From Arthrobacter globiformis NBRC 12137 (GTDB taxonomy: Bacteria; Actinomycetota; Actinomycetes; Actinomycetales; Micrococcaceae), in NCBI RefSeq assembly GCF_000238915.1, contig NZ_BAEG01000027.1:62001-126000 (forward strand): 64,000 nt of DNA, written 5' to 3'. The position numbers were made by a program, and so were the translations under genes. Position 1 is the stretch's first letter. Every line of letters starts with the position of its first letter. The notes under the pieces are model-generated. The model worked only from the letters and a program-made list of their open reading frames with translations. It searched no databases and was not told the origin of the DNA. This document shows, piece after piece, positions 1 to 8,386 of this stretch.

Positions 1-1
1 C

Positions 2-595
2 ATCCAGTGGAATACACCCCTTTGGGAACACGACCTGGACGGAGGTCTGCGGATGCTGCACGGGGCCATCGACACGCACCTGGTCACGAGCCACTTCGCG
101 CTGCCGCTGCTCATCCGGCGGCCGGGAGGACTAGTGGTGGAAATGACGGACGGAACGCGGGAGTACAACACCACGCATTATCGGCTTTCGGCGTTTTACG
201 ACCTCGCCAAGTCCGCTGTCCTGCGGCTCGCCTTCAGCCAGGCCGAGGAGCTGAAGCCGTTCGGTTGCACGGCCGTGGCACTGACCCCGGGGTGGATGCG
301 CTCGGAAATGATGCTCGAGCACTACGGCGTGACCGAAGCCAACTGGCGGGAGGCAGCGGCCACGAATCCGCACTTCGCCGCCATTTCGGAAAGCCCGTTG
401 TTTGTGGGCCGGGCGGTCGCCGCTCTGGCCGCCGATTCTGACGTACACCGCCGAACCGGCGGCTCGTTCTCCTCCGGCGGGCTGGCACTGGAGTACGGCT
501 TCACCGACGTCGACGGCTCCCGGCCTGACTGCTGGCGCTACCTGGCGGAGGTCCAGGACGCCGGACTGCCCGCCGATGATACCGGCTACCGCTGA
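2..595 (+). CDS. SDR family oxidoreductase, C-terminal part (5' end outside window)
   Basis: The reading frame is open from base 2, so the N-terminal Rossmann motif lies to the left of the window. The visible 197 residues hold the catalytic pair of a short-chain dehydrogenase: Tyr at visible residue 66 and Lys at 70 in FYDLAK. A P-G-W segment follows, as in the loop after the beta-6 strand of SDRs. The internal ATG at 53 is not a believable start, because the upstream codons (IQWNTPLWEHDLDGG) continue the same protein. The substrate cannot be inferred. The stop is TGA at 593-595, followed by 287 bp without a gene before the permease. Confidence 0.85.
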   Translation: MQWNTPLWEHDLDGGLRMLHGAIDTHLVTSHFALPLLIRRPGGLVVEMTDGTREYNTTHYRLSAFYDLAKSAVLRLAFSQAEELKPFGCTAVALTPGWMRSEMMLEHYGVTEANWREAAATNPHFAAISESPLFVGRAVAALAADSDVHRRTGGSFSSGGLALEYGFTDVDGSRPDCWRYLAEVQDAGLPADDTGYR

Positions 596-882
596 GGCGG
601 AGGGGGCTGCTGGATCTGACTTCGGCAGCTGCCATCCATCTCCTCGGGCTGCATGCATCTCGGATCCGGCAAAAACCAGGCACGGGGTTGCGAGGCATCA
701 ACAGCAGGGACAGGGCACATTTTGCCGACGCGGCCGCGGAGCATGGCCACCGTTCGCACCAAATGCGGCGCGTCGCACAGTCTGAAATCAAAGACACCAA
801 GAGCCCGTGAGTCTCATCACAGCTCCTCCGAACATGGTCTGCTGGATAGCGATCCCCCTCCCAATGACGAGAAGGTATTCGC

Positions 883-2367
883 ATGCAACAAGCCCAAACA
901 ACTGATGAGTTGGCGCCCGAAAACGCGACCAGCACCGCCGTCGGAACCGCCGTCGAAACCGTTCTGAACCGCGGCCTCAACGTCCGCCACATCCGCTTCA
1001 TGGCGCTGGGCTCTGCCATCGGCACCGGCCTGTTCTACGGTTCCGCGTCTGCCATCCAAAAAGCCGGCCCCGCCGTGCTGCTCGCCTACATGATCGGCGG
1101 CGCGGCCGTGTTCATGGTGATGCGCGCACTTGGCGAAATGGCCGTGCGGCACCCGGTTTCCGGATCCTTCGGGCAGTACGCCAGCCGCTATCTTGGCCCG
1201 CTGGCAGGCTTCGTGACCGGCTGGACCTACGTCTTCGAGATGGCGATCGTGGCCATCGCCGATGTCACCGCCTTCAGCATTTATATGGGCTTCTGGTTCC
1301 CGTCCGTGGAGCGGTGGGTCTGGATCCTGGCCATCATCTTCCTCCTTGCGGCGCTGAATCTGCTGAGCGTAAAGGTCTTCGGCGAACTCGAATTCTGGTT
1401 CACGCTGGTCAAGGTTGCAGCCATTATCGCCATGATCGCGGGCGGTGCGGCCATCCTGGCGTTCGGGTTCCAGAACGGTGAGACCTCGGCCGTTCCGGGC
1501 CTGGGTAACCTGGTGGAGCACGGCGGCCTGTTCCCGAACGGCTTCGAGGGGCTCCTGGCCTCGTTCGCCGTCGTCATGTTCGCCTTCGGCGGGATTGAAA
1601 CCATCGGCATCACAGCCGGCGAGGCAGCCGACCCCAAGAAGGTGATCCCGAAGGCCGTCAATACAGTGCCGGTCCGGGTCCTGCTGTTCTATGTACTCAC
1701 CCTCGGCGTGCTGATGAGCCTCTTTCCGTGGAACGAGATCGGCAGCGGCGGCAGCCCGTTCGTGCAGATCTTCAGCGGCCTGGGCATTCCCGCCGCACCG
1801 CACATCCTCAATGCCGTGGTGATCACCGCCGCCCTGTCCGCCATCAACAGCGACATCTTCGGCGCCGGGCGGATCCTCTTCGGTTTGGCCAGGCAGGGGC
1901 ATGCACCGCAGAGCTTCGGGCGGGTTTCCCGGCATGGCGTGCCGTGGATGACTGTGGTGATGATGGCCGGGATCCTGCTGGTGGGAGTGGTCCTGAACGC
2001 GGTCATCCCGGAAGATGTCTTCCTGCTCATCGCTTCCATCGCCACGTTCGCCACGGTGTGGGTGTGGGTCATGATTCTGGCCTCCCACGTGGCGATGAAA
2101 CGCGAGATCGCCCGGAATGGCCTGCCGGCGTCGGAGTTCCCCTCGCCTTGGTGGCCGGCGGCGTCGGTCCTCACCATCGGCTTCATGGGGCTGGTGATCG
2201 CGGTGCTTGGCTTCTTCGAGGACACGCGCGTGGCGCTCTATGTGGGGGCCGCGTGGCTGGGACTGCTGGTGGTCGCCTACCGGCTCTGGGTCAGGGGCAG
2301 CGGACGACGGCGCGCCCACCTTGAGGATGAGACCTCCCCAGTGCCTGTGGTCGCCAAAACTGAGTAG
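883..2367 (+). CDS. Amino-acid permease, ProY/AnsP-like (APC superfamily)
   Basis: A 494-residue integral membrane protein with about 12 hydrophobic segments and the usual length for the amino acid-polyamine-organocation family. After a 30-residue hydrophilic N-terminus the motif [20 protein letters not shown] marks TM1. [13 protein letters not shown] and [12 protein letters not shown] match the conserved TM6 and TM8 regions of E. coli ProY-type proline/aromatic permeases. It is inferred to import a neutral amino acid with protons; proline is the best guess because the resemblance to ProY runs along the whole chain. It stands alone in its own transcription unit. The ATG at 883 has only a weak purine stretch (gacgagaagg) upstream. 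Confidence 0.88.
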   Translation: MQQAQTTDELAPENATSTAVGTAVETVLNRGLNVRHIRFMALGSAIGTGLFYGSASAIQKAGPAVLLAYMIGGAAVFMVMRALGEMAVRHPVSGSFGQYASRYLGPLAGFVTGWTYVFEMAIVAIADVTAFSIYMGFWFPSVERWVWILAIIFLLAALNLLSVKVFGELEFWFTLVKVAAIIAMIAGGAAILAFGFQNGETSAVPGLGNLVEHGGLFPNGFEGLLASFAVVMFAFGGIETIGITAGEAADPKKVIPKAVNTVPVRVLLFYVLTLGVLMSLFPWNEIGSGGSPFVQIFSGLGIPAAPHILNAVVITAALSAINSDIFGAGRILFGLARQGHAPQSFGRVSRHGVPWMTVVMMAGILLVGVVLNAVIPEDVFLLIASIATFATVWVWVMILASHVAMKREIARNGLPASEFPSPWWPAASVLTIGFMGLVIAVLGFFEDTRVALYVGAAWLGLLVVAYRLWVRGSGRRRAHLEDETSPVPVVAKTE

Positions 2368-2394
2368 GATTCCCGCGAAAATGGCGTGGCAGGT

Positions 2395-2530
2395 GGGAAG
2401 AAGCAAAAACAAGTAGTAAAAATGGGTAAAGACAGGTACTTTCAGCCTGTTACGCGAGTGGCTGATGTGATAAATGAGGTAGATGTTACTCGTGTGACGT
2501 ATGTGATTACTTCCTACAGTGGACTACACG
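2395..2530 (+). promoter_or_regulatory. AT-rich, TGTGA-rich upstream region of the 2625 gene
   Basis: This stretch is clearly poorer in G+C than its surroundings. It holds a small hairpin (CAGG...CCTG around 2431-2451) and several TGTGA/TGTTA words between 2465 and 2510. No coding frame fits. It most likely contains the promoter and protein-binding sites for the small genes at 2625 and 2927. No exact -35/-10 pair is assigned. Confidence 0.3.
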
Positions 2531-2624
2531 GTGCAAGCCGGCTGGGGCAATGACCCCGGATGATGACCCGGAGCCGCGCCGCCAGTGATTCGACTATCGG
2601 TCACACTGTGAAGGAGTGGTCCTC

Positions 2625-2879
2625 ATGTTGGAAATCCAGGCCGGGGCGCCGGCAAAGCATCTTCAATCCGGGCGGACACCCGGTTTCCTGGCCCAGACGC
2701 TGCAGCGGGCGCGCACGGCCGCTGTTCCGTACAAGATCGGCGACGTCCTGGTGGGCGACGACCCGTTCAACGGCAGGCGCGAAGGCACTGTTGTGGTCAA
2801 GAACGGCCGGTCGATCGGGATCTGCACCTCGGATCGGGTGTATTTCTACGACTACCGGCAACTGAGGCGGCCGGACTAG
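2625..2879 (+). CDS. Small hypothetical protein
   Basis: An 84-residue soluble protein that I do not recognise. The start ATG at 2625 is chosen because AAGGAG lies 8 nt upstream at 2611-2616. The GTG at 2616 in the same frame would overlap that ribosome-binding site. The sequence suggests a small beta-rich fold (VVKNGRSIGICTSDRVYFYD). It ends 47 bp before the HTH gene and is probably co-transcribed with it. It has no Cys pairs, membrane segment or known motif. Confidence 0.6.
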   Translation: MLEIQAGAPAKHLQSGRTPGFLAQTLQRARTAAVPYKIGDVLVGDDPFNGRREGTVVVKNGRSIGICTSDRVYFYDYRQLRRPD

Positions 2880-2926
2880 GCGGATCATCCCGCCAGTCCA
2901 GCCGACGTTCAACAGGAGCCGATCCC

Positions 2927-3145
2927 ATGTCCATCACCAACCTGCCAACCGCGTACCTCACCATTGCCGAGGTTGCCGCGGCTCTGCGCCTTTCCAAAAT
3001 GACCGTCTACCGGATGGTCCGGGCCGGGACCCTGGCGGCCGACCGGTTCGGCAAGTCCTACCGTGTGCCGGAGTCTGCCGTGGAGGAGTACATCCGGGCC
3101 TCGGGCAGCCCAGTTACTGAGAACCAACAGGGCGCACGCGGCTGA
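2927..3145 (+). CDS. Helix-turn-helix protein, excisionase/BldC-like
   Basis: A 72-residue DNA-binding protein. Residues 10-55 (LTIAEVAAALRLSKMTVYRM, then RFGKSYRVPESAVEEYI) form the MerR-type winged helix-turn-helix with a wing, as found in the excisionase/HTH_17 family and in actinobacterial BldC. Such proteins act as small DNA-binding cofactors or developmental regulators. No integrase is nearby, so an excisionase role is unlikely. GGAG precedes the ATG. It probably forms a two-gene unit with the preceding small protein. Confidence 0.8.
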   Translation: MSITNLPTAYLTIAEVAAALRLSKMTVYRMVRAGTLAADRFGKSYRVPESAVEEYIRASGSPVTENQQGARG

Positions 3146-3223
3146 GGCGGGAAACTGCCTGGGCCACGGGCCCGAAGCACACAGGTGCTAGCTGGCAGAC
3201 ATCCGCCGGCGTTACGATCAGGC

Positions 3224-3859
3224 ATGCTCCCGCTGCAGAATCTCCTGGCCTTTGCCTTGGTCTCGGCGCTGCTCATCGCCGTTCCGGGCCCCAGCGTCCT
3301 GTTTGTCATCGGACGGTCGCTGGCCCTGGGGCGGCGGGGCGGCCTCCTGAGCGTTCTCGGCAATGCGGCCGGGGAACTGCTGCAGATCGCAGGGGTGGCC
3401 TTGGGCCTCGGCGTGGTGCTGGCTGAGTCGGTGCTGCTGTTCACCGTGGTGAAGTTCGCCGGCGCGGCCTACCTTATTTATCTGGGAATCGTGGCGGTGC
3501 TCCACCGCCGGGGCGGCCCTGCAGGCCCGGATCCGTCCAGGCCGGCCACCACCCGGCGGATTCTGCGCGAGGGCTTCATTGTGGGGGCCACGAATCCGAA
3601 GTCCGTGGTGTTCTTCGTAGCGGTCCTCCCCCAGTTCGTGGACCATTCCGCCGGCGCCATTCCGGTCCAGCTCGCGCTGCTTGGTGCCACGTTCCTGGGC
3701 ATCGCGTTGGTCTCGGACAGCGTCTGGGCACTCGCCGCAGGAACCGCGAGGCAATGGTTCGCCCGCTCACCCCGCCGGGTGGCAGCTGTCACTACTACTG
3801 GCGGGGTAATGATGATCGGGCTCGGCGGCACCCTCGCGCTGACCGGTTCAAAGAGCTGA
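3224..3859 (+). CDS. LysE/RhtB family amino-acid exporter
   Basis: A 211-residue membrane protein with about six hydrophobic segments, the standard size for LysE-family translocators. The N-terminal PGPSVLFVIGRSLALGRRGG is the family signature, and the loop NPKSVVFFVAVLPQFV matches the second conserved block. It exports amino acids or related small compounds; the substrate is unknown. The ATG at 3224 is preferred over the GTG at 3185 because a TACGAT -10 box ends 5 nt before it (3213-3218), suggesting a leaderless transcript. The gene is convergent with bdhA (24-bp gap). Confidence 0.85.
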   Translation: MLPLQNLLAFALVSALLIAVPGPSVLFVIGRSLALGRRGGLLSVLGNAAGELLQIAGVALGLGVVLAESVLLFTVVKFAGAAYLIYLGIVAVLHRRGGPAGPDPSRPATTRRILREGFIVGATNPKSVVFFVAVLPQFVDHSAGAIPVQLALLGATFLGIALVSDSVWALAAGTARQWFARSPRRVAAVTTTGGVMMIGLGGTLALTGSKS

Positions 3860-3883
3860 CTGGTTTCGACAAGCTCACCGGGG

Positions 3884-4654
3884 TTACCGGGCGGACCAGC
3901 CCCCGTCCATCGTGTAGCTGGCCCCGGTGACCATTCCGGCTGCGTCGGAGGACAGCCACGCAACCAGCGAGGCAACTTCTTCAGGTTCCACGAGGCGTTT
4001 CACCGCGGACTCGGTGAGCATCACCTTCGCCAGGACCTCCGACTCCGGAATCCCGTGGACACGTGCCTGGTCCGCGATCTGCTTCTCCACCAGCGGCGTC
4101 CGCACATAACCGGGGTTGATGCAGTTGGACGTAACCCCGTGCTCGCCGCCTTCAAGAGCCGTCACCTTGCTCAGTCCCTCAAGGCCGTGCTTCGCCGAGA
4201 CGTAGGCGCTCTTGAACGGGGAGGCGCGGAGGCCGTGCACCGAGGACAGGTTAATGATGCGCCCGAATCCGTTGGCGTACATGTGCGGCAGCGCGGCGCG
4301 GATCAGCAGGAAGGGCGCCTCAAGCATGAGCGCCAGGATCCGCCGGAACGCCACGGGATCGAAGTCCTCGATGGGGCTGATGCGCTGGATGCCGGCGTTG
4401 TTCACCAGGATGTCGCAGTCCAGGCTCAGCGCGGCCAGCGCCTCGACGTCCAGGAGGTCGACTGCCCAGGACGTGCCGCCCACCTCATCGGCGAGGGCCG
4501 CGGCGCCGGCTTCGTCGACGTCGGCCACCACCACCTTGGCTCCCCTGACGGCCAGTTCCCGTACGCAGGCGGCGCCGATGCCGCTGGCACCGCCGGTCAC
4601 CAGCGCCTTGCGGCCGTTAAGGCTCTTTTCCACGTCCGGACCTTGTGCGTCCAC
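3884..4654 (-). CDS. bdhA: 3-hydroxybutyrate dehydrogenase
   Basis: A 256-residue short-chain dehydrogenase that interconverts (R)-3-hydroxybutyrate and acetoacetate with NAD. The dinucleotide motif TGGASGIG is near residue 21 and NNAGIQ near 86. The catalytic Ser (SSVHG), Tyr and Lys (YVSAKHG) are all present. The stretch LVEKQIADQA is typical of BdhA rather than generic SDRs. The start is GTG at 4654 with GAGGAG about 5 nt upstream. It diverges from a LysR regulator across a 92-bp region carrying palindromes, so the regulator likely controls it in response to a ketone-body or short acid signal. Confidence 0.85.
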   Translation of the reverse strand: MDAQGPDVEKSLNGRKALVTGGASGIGAACVRELAVRGAKVVVADVDEAGAAALADEVGGTSWAVDLLDVEALAALSLDCDILVNNAGIQRISPIEDFDPVAFRRILALMLEAPFLLIRAALPHMYANGFGRIINLSSVHGLRASPFKSAYVSAKHGLEGLSKVTALEGGEHGVTSNCINPGYVRTPLVEKQIADQARVHGIPESEVLAKVMLTESAVKRLVEPEEVASLVAWLSSDAAGMVTGASYTMDGGWSAR

Positions 4655-4669
4655 AGTCTGCTCCTCAAA

Positions 4670-4698
4670 GTGTCCACGTTGACACGTGCCGCCACGTG
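4670..4698. promoter_or_regulatory. Palindromic operator between bdhA and its LysR neighbour
   Basis: GTGTCCACGTTGACAC at 4670-4685 is palindromic at 14 of 16 positions. It overlaps the first of two CACGTG hexamers (4683-4688 and 4693-4698) whose starts are 10 bp apart, one helical turn. The site lies in the 92-bp gap between the divergent starts of bdhA (4654) and the LysR gene (4747). LysR-type regulators bind interrupted palindromes in such gaps. The assignment is inferred. Confidence 0.5.
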
Positions 4699-4746
4699 CA
4701 GCACTTCCGATTCACCCGAGTATTCCTGCAGAAGGAACGGGGTTCA

Positions 4747-5730
4747 ATGACTAATCAGGCACTGGATTCGTGCAAAATTGCAGATATGGATGCCAACCCG
4801 GACGACCTGCTGGTGCTGCTCGCTGTCTCACGCTCGGCGAAGTTCACGACGGCGGCCCAGGTCCTGGGCCTGAACCACACCACCGTTTCACGCCGGATTG
4901 CCGCACTGGAAAAGGCCTTGGGCGGCCGTGTTCTGGCCCGGGCGTCCGGGGGTTGGGAGCTGACCGAGCTCGGCGCCCAGGCCGTGCTGGTGGCTGAGCA
5001 GGTGGAGACGGCGGTGCGTGCGCTGGGACCGTCAGGCCACGCGCCCGACCCGATTACCGGCGTCGTACGCATGACGGCGACCGACGGTTTCAGCGCCTAC
5101 ATCGCCGCCCCGGCGGTGGCCCGGCTGAGGAAGGATCACCCGGGGCTCAGCGTCGAGATCGTCACAGTCACGCGCCGGGCCCTCCAGCAACGCTCGGGAC
5201 TGGACATCGAGGTGGTGGTCGGCGAGCCGCAGGTGCACCGGGCCGAGGCGTTCCGGCTGGGCGAGTACGAGCTCGGGATGTACGCGTCCCGCTCGTACAT
5301 CGAGGCCAACGGCATGCCGGACTCGATAGAGGCCCTGACCGCACATCCGCTCGTGTACTTCGTGGATTCGATGCTGCAGGTGGACGATCTGGACGCACCG
5401 CGCCGGCTGGTGCCGGCGATGCGCGAGGGCGTGAGCTCCACCAATGTGTTCGTGCACGTCGAGGCGACCCGTGCCGGCGCCGGGGTGGGGTTCCTGCCGT
5501 GTTTCATGGCCGACCGGCACGAGGACCTGGTGCGCCTGCTGCCCGGGAACATCGCCGAACGGCTGCCCTACTGGATGGTCCTGCGGCCCGACTCGATGCG
5601 CCGGCCGGCCGTCGCCGCAGTGGTAACGGCGCTGCGAGATCAGACCACGGCGCACCGGGAGTGGCTACTCGGACAGGGCCGCGGCGGCAAAGGCAGGGCC
5701 GCGGCGGTTCAACCGCTGACTGAAGGCTGA
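4747..5730 (+). CDS. LysR family transcriptional regulator
   Basis: A 327-residue regulator. The N-terminal winged HTH occupies residues about 17-75, with the LysR signature AAQVLGLNHTTVSRRIAALE. The rest is a periplasmic-binding-type effector domain. The ATG at 4747 is chosen because AAGGAA lies at 4732-4737; a frame open to 4645 would run through the bdhA leader. It is divergent from bdhA and is the obvious candidate to regulate it, as well as itself, through the palindromes at 4670-4698. Its last 22 bp overlap the 3' end of the convergent gene at 5709. Confidence 0.88.
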   Translation: MTNQALDSCKIADMDANPDDLLVLLAVSRSAKFTTAAQVLGLNHTTVSRRIAALEKALGGRVLARASGGWELTELGAQAVLVAEQVETAVRALGPSGHAPDPITGVVRMTATDGFSAYIAAPAVARLRKDHPGLSVEIVTVTRRALQQRSGLDIEVVVGEPQVHRAEAFRLGEYELGMYASRSYIEANGMPDSIEALTAHPLVYFVDSMLQVDDLDAPRRLVPAMREGVSSTNVFVHVEATRAGAGVGFLPCFMADRHEDLVRLLPGNIAERLPYWMVLRPDSMRRPAVAAVVTALRDQTTAHREWLLGQGRGGKGRAAAVQPLTEG

Positions 5731-6689
5731 GGTGCAGGCTCGGCGGGAGGGGCGGGGTCGTGGCGCACCTGGGCCCCGGCAGCGAAGGCCCGGACCTTGG
5801 CATCGTCCCAGATGTGAGCGGGTACCGCCCCGCCCAGGAGCCGCCGCGCGAGCTGCGGATCGTCCTCGAACGGCTGGTCGCTGCCGGCCATCACCATGTT
5901 GCCGTACCGGCGTCCCTTCAGCATGGCCGGGTCCGCGATGATGGTGGTGTGCCCGAACGTCGCCGCGAGGGTGGCCGCCTCCTCACGGGTGTTTTTCAGG
6001 TCCGGGCCGTCGCCCGAATTCACCACGTACACGCCGCCGGGCGCCAGCACCCGCCGCACATGCGCGTTGAACTCGGCGGTGGTCAGCGGAAAGGGGGTCA
6101 CCGCGCCGGCGAACACGTCCCTGATGATGAAGTCGCGGGTGTCCGGGGTGAGGGTTTCCGTCACAGCGCGGGCCTCGCCGACGCGCAGCCGCAGCAGCGG
6201 GGCCTTGGGCAGGTCGAACCAGCCGCGGACGTACTCGGCCAGCTTCCCGTCAAGCTCCACCACCACCTGCCGGGCATCCGGGTAGGCAGCATGGAAGTAG
6301 CGGGCCAGCGAGCAGGCCCCGCCACCCAGGTGCAGGCCCCGCAGCCTGGGCTTGGACTCCGTCGGCCAACGCGATTCGATCAGGGCGGACATCCAGCGCA
6401 TGTACTCGAAGTCCAGGAACAGGGGATCGGCGAGGTCGATGTGGGAACTCATCACACCGTTGATGCGCAGGAGCCAGCCGGTGGAGTTGTCCTGGTCGGC
6501 AATGAGCTCGCAGTCGCCGGTGTCGATGTAGTAGATGCCCTCAACAGGGCCATCTGCACGAACTCCCCCGGGACGCGCCTGACTGGCATCTTCCAGCACG
6601 ATGGAGGCCGTTGCTGTGCCTCTTCTGCCGCCGGATTTGGTGGCGGCTTTGGGCCCGGATTTCCCACCTGACTTAGTGCGCCGTGCCAT
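5709..6689 (-). CDS. Spermidine-synthase-like protein
   Basis: A 326-residue soluble protein. After a basic, low-complexity N-terminus (residues 1-30) it has a class I Rossmann-fold domain like polyamine aminopropyltransferases. GLHLGGGACSLARYF corresponds to the decarboxy-SAM/SAM-binding glycine loop, followed by an acidic VVELDGK strand end and DFIIRDVFAGAVTPFPL, the gate/active-site region. Many such actinobacterial proteins are annotated as spermidine synthase, although their true substrate is unproven. The ATG at 6689 has GGAG about 7 nt upstream. A seven-codon ORF (6689-6712) ends exactly on this start. Confidence 0.75.
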   Translation of the reverse strand: MARRTKSGGKSGPKAATKSGGRRGTATASIVLEDASQARPGGVRADGPVEGIYYIDTGDCELIADQDNSTGWLLRINGVMSSHIDLADPLFLDFEYMRWMSALIESRWPTESKPRLRGLHLGGGACSLARYFHAAYPDARQVVVELDGKLAEYVRGWFDLPKAPLLRLRVGEARAVTETLTPDTRDFIIRDVFAGAVTPFPLTTAEFNAHVRRVLAPGGVYVVNSGDGPDLKNTREEAATLAATFGHTTIIADPAMLKGRRYGNMVMAGSDQPFEDDPQLARRLLGGAVPAHIWDDAKVRAFAAGAQVRHDPAPPAEPAPQPSVSG

Positions 6690-6712
6690 CAGTTCTCCGC
6701 CGCTTCCGTCAT
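6689..6712 (-). CDS. Possible 7-codon leaderless upstream ORF (MTEAAEN)
   Basis: On the minus strand TAGGCT (6719-6724) is followed by 6 nt and then ATG at 6712. This is the same spacing seen at several leaderless genes in this window. The frame reads MTEAAEN and its TGA overlaps the ATG of the spermidine-synthase-like gene (TGATG). This would let ribosomes that enter leaderless reach the main gene by termination-reinitiation. Coding of so short an ORF cannot be proven from sequence. Confidence 0.35.
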   Translation of the reverse strand: MTEAAEN

Positions 6713-6799
6713 GCTTCAAGCCTAGTTGACCGCAGGCTGCCGCTGCCCCCGGCCCTGTTCCCCGCCAGACCAGCGGGCGACAGGCCAGACCCGCGGGCC

Positions 6800-8386
6800 C
6801 TACGCCTCCGGCACCGGCGCTCCCTCGCCGTTGCGGATGCGCTGGACCATGGCCGTGGTGGAGCGCTCGGCCACGTAATCGAGGATGGTCACCGTGCCGC
6901 CGTAGGCCTCCACGGCCTCGGTTTCGGCCAGCATCTCCGGCGTGTAGTCCCCGCCCTTGGCGTAGATTTCCGGCCGCAGCTGTTCGATCAGCGGAATCGG
7001 CGTCGGGGTGTCGAAGACGGTCACGTAGTCCACGCAGCTCAGGGCGGCGATCACTGCTGCCCGGTCGGCCACGCTGTTAATGGGGCGGTCGGGCCCCTTG
7101 AGCTTGCGCACGGAGTCGTCGCTGTTGAGCGCCACCACCAGGATGTCGCCGAGCTGCTTGGCCTGGTTCAGGTAGCGCGTATGCCCTCGGTGCAGGACAT
7201 CGAAGCAGCCGTTGGTCAGCACCACGCGCTGGCCGTCGCTGCGGTGGGCATGGATGTGCCGCTCCAGTTCGTCGGCCGCCAGCGCGGTGTCCGCGAAGCT
7301 TTCCAGGTAGCGGCCCAGCTCGTCCGTGCCGCATACCGACGTCCCGGGGTGGTGGACCACCACGTCCGCCGCCGCCTGTGCGAGGTCGAGGCTGGCCGTC
7401 AGCGGCAGCGACGCCGCACGCGCCAGGGTCAGCGCCGCCACGAAGGTGTCGCCCGCGCCGGAGGCCTGCTTCTCGGTAGCCGGCCGGGCCCACGTCCGGT
7501 GCGGGTTGCCGGCCGCCGGGATGAGCACCGTTCCGTCCCAGTCCAGCGTGACCACGACGGCGCGGGCTCCCGTTGCCTGCAGCAGCTCGCCGCCGTGCGC
7601 GGTCACCACGTCAGCGCGCCCGGGCCCATTGCCCAGCCTAAGGTCCAGCATCCTGGCCACCTCCTGCGCGTTGGGCGTGGCCAGGTCCGGCTCGAGCCCT
7701 GCCCACGGGCGGGGATCGTGCGCGTCCACCACCACCAGCGTGTCCTGCCCACGGCGGGCAAGGGTCTGGATGAGCCGGCTGCGCACCGGTTCCGCGAGGA
7801 CTCCGGTTCCGTAGTCGCAGATCACCACCGCGTCTTGGCGTCCGACGGCGGCGGGCACCGCCGCTGCGAACGTTGCCAGGGCGTCCGCCGGGACAGCTTC
7901 CGCGGAGTCGTCGAAGCGCAGCAGGACCTGGCCGCCGCTGCTGATCCGGATCTTGGTGGTGGTGACCATGCCCGGGTGTTCGGCGAGCAGTGCGGTGTCC
8001 ACCCCTGCGGCGAGCAGTTGGCGCCTAAGTTCCGCGCCGGCGTCGTCCGCTCCGATGATGCCGGCGACGCTCACGCGGGCACCGAGGGCGGCCAGGTTCA
8101 TGGCGGTGTTGGCGGCGCCGCCGGGGGCAAAGTCCCGCCGGTTGATGTCCACCACGGGAGCCGGGGCCTCGCGGCACATCCTGTCGATCGAGCCGGTCCA
8201 CCAGCCGTCGAGCATGAAGTCGCCCACGACAGTGATGGCCGGCTGCTCCTCGGCCAGCCTCCGGGGAAGCCACGCGGCGAGGCCGCGCTGTTCGGAAAGC
8301 ATTGGTTCGGAACGCATTGGTTCGGAACGCTGCCGCCCGCCGTCGTCCCCGGCGAGTCCTCCGGCGCCGGGTGCTGCGGCCGTCAC
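6800..8386 (-). CDS. hldE: Bifunctional D-beta-D-heptose 7-phosphate kinase / heptose 1-phosphate adenylyltransferase (copy 1)
   Basis: A 528-residue two-domain protein. Residues about 45-360 are a PfkB/ribokinase-type kinase, with substrate loop PGGAANTAMNLAALG and ATP/catalytic motif ASGAGDTF. Residues about 385-520 are a cytidylyltransferase-like domain with NGCFDVLHRGH (HxGH) and NSDDSVRKLKG. Together they phosphorylate D-glycero-D-manno-heptose 7-phosphate and later activate the 1-phosphate with ATP. E. coli HldE is about 477 residues; the surplus here is a variable N-terminus containing a duplicated RSEPM. Its GTG start overlaps the aldehyde dehydrogenase stop by 4 nt. Confidence 0.88.
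   Translation of the reverse strand: MTAAAPGAGGLAGDDGGRQRSEPMRSEPMLSEQRGLAAWLPRRLAEEQPAITVVGDFMLDGWWTGSIDRMCREAPAPVVDINRRDFAPGGAANTAMNLAALGARVSVAGIIGADDAGAELRRQLLAAGVDTALLAEHPGMVTTTKIRISSGGQVLLRFDDSAEAVPADALATFAAAVPAAVGRQDAVVICDYGTGVLAEPVRSRLIQTLARRGQDTLVVVDAHDPRPWAGLEPDLATPNAQEVARMLDLRLGNGPGRADVVTAHGGELLQATGARAVVVTLDWDGTVLIPAAGNPHRTWARPATEKQASGAGDTFVAALTLARAASLPLTASLDLAQAAADVVVHHPGTSVCGTDELGRYLESFADTALAADELERHIHAHRSDGQRVVLTNGCFDVLHRGHTRYLNQAKQLGDILVVALNSDDSVRKLKGPDRPINSVADRAAVIAALSCVDYVTVFDTPTPIPLIEQLRPEIYAKGGDYTPEMLAETEAVEAYGGTVTILDYVAERSTTAMVQRIRNGEGAPVPEA
8291..8330. repeat. 15-bp tandem repeat in the hldE N-terminus
   Basis: ATTGGTTCGGAACGC occurs twice in tandem (8301-8315, 8316-8330), with a degenerate partial unit TTCGGAAAGC before it (8291-8300). 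The unit is five codons, so copy-number change would keep the frame of HldE. It encodes the repeated residues RSEPM. Confidence 0.85.

Noticed and set aside
883-960. Possible alternative starts of the permease inside the N-terminal tail
   Set aside because: The frame upstream is consistent and the first ATG gives a normal hydrophilic tail. No stronger ribosome-binding site precedes a later start.
817-2412. 531-codon open frame antisense to the ProY-like permease
   Set aside because: Composition is dominated by His, Asp, Gly and Arg without hydrophobic core or motif. It mirrors the codon bias of the real permease on the other strand.
2927-3145. HTH protein as a phage excisionase marking a mobile element
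   Set aside because: No integrase, att-like repeats or other phage genes lie nearby. BldC-like chromosomal proteins share the fold.
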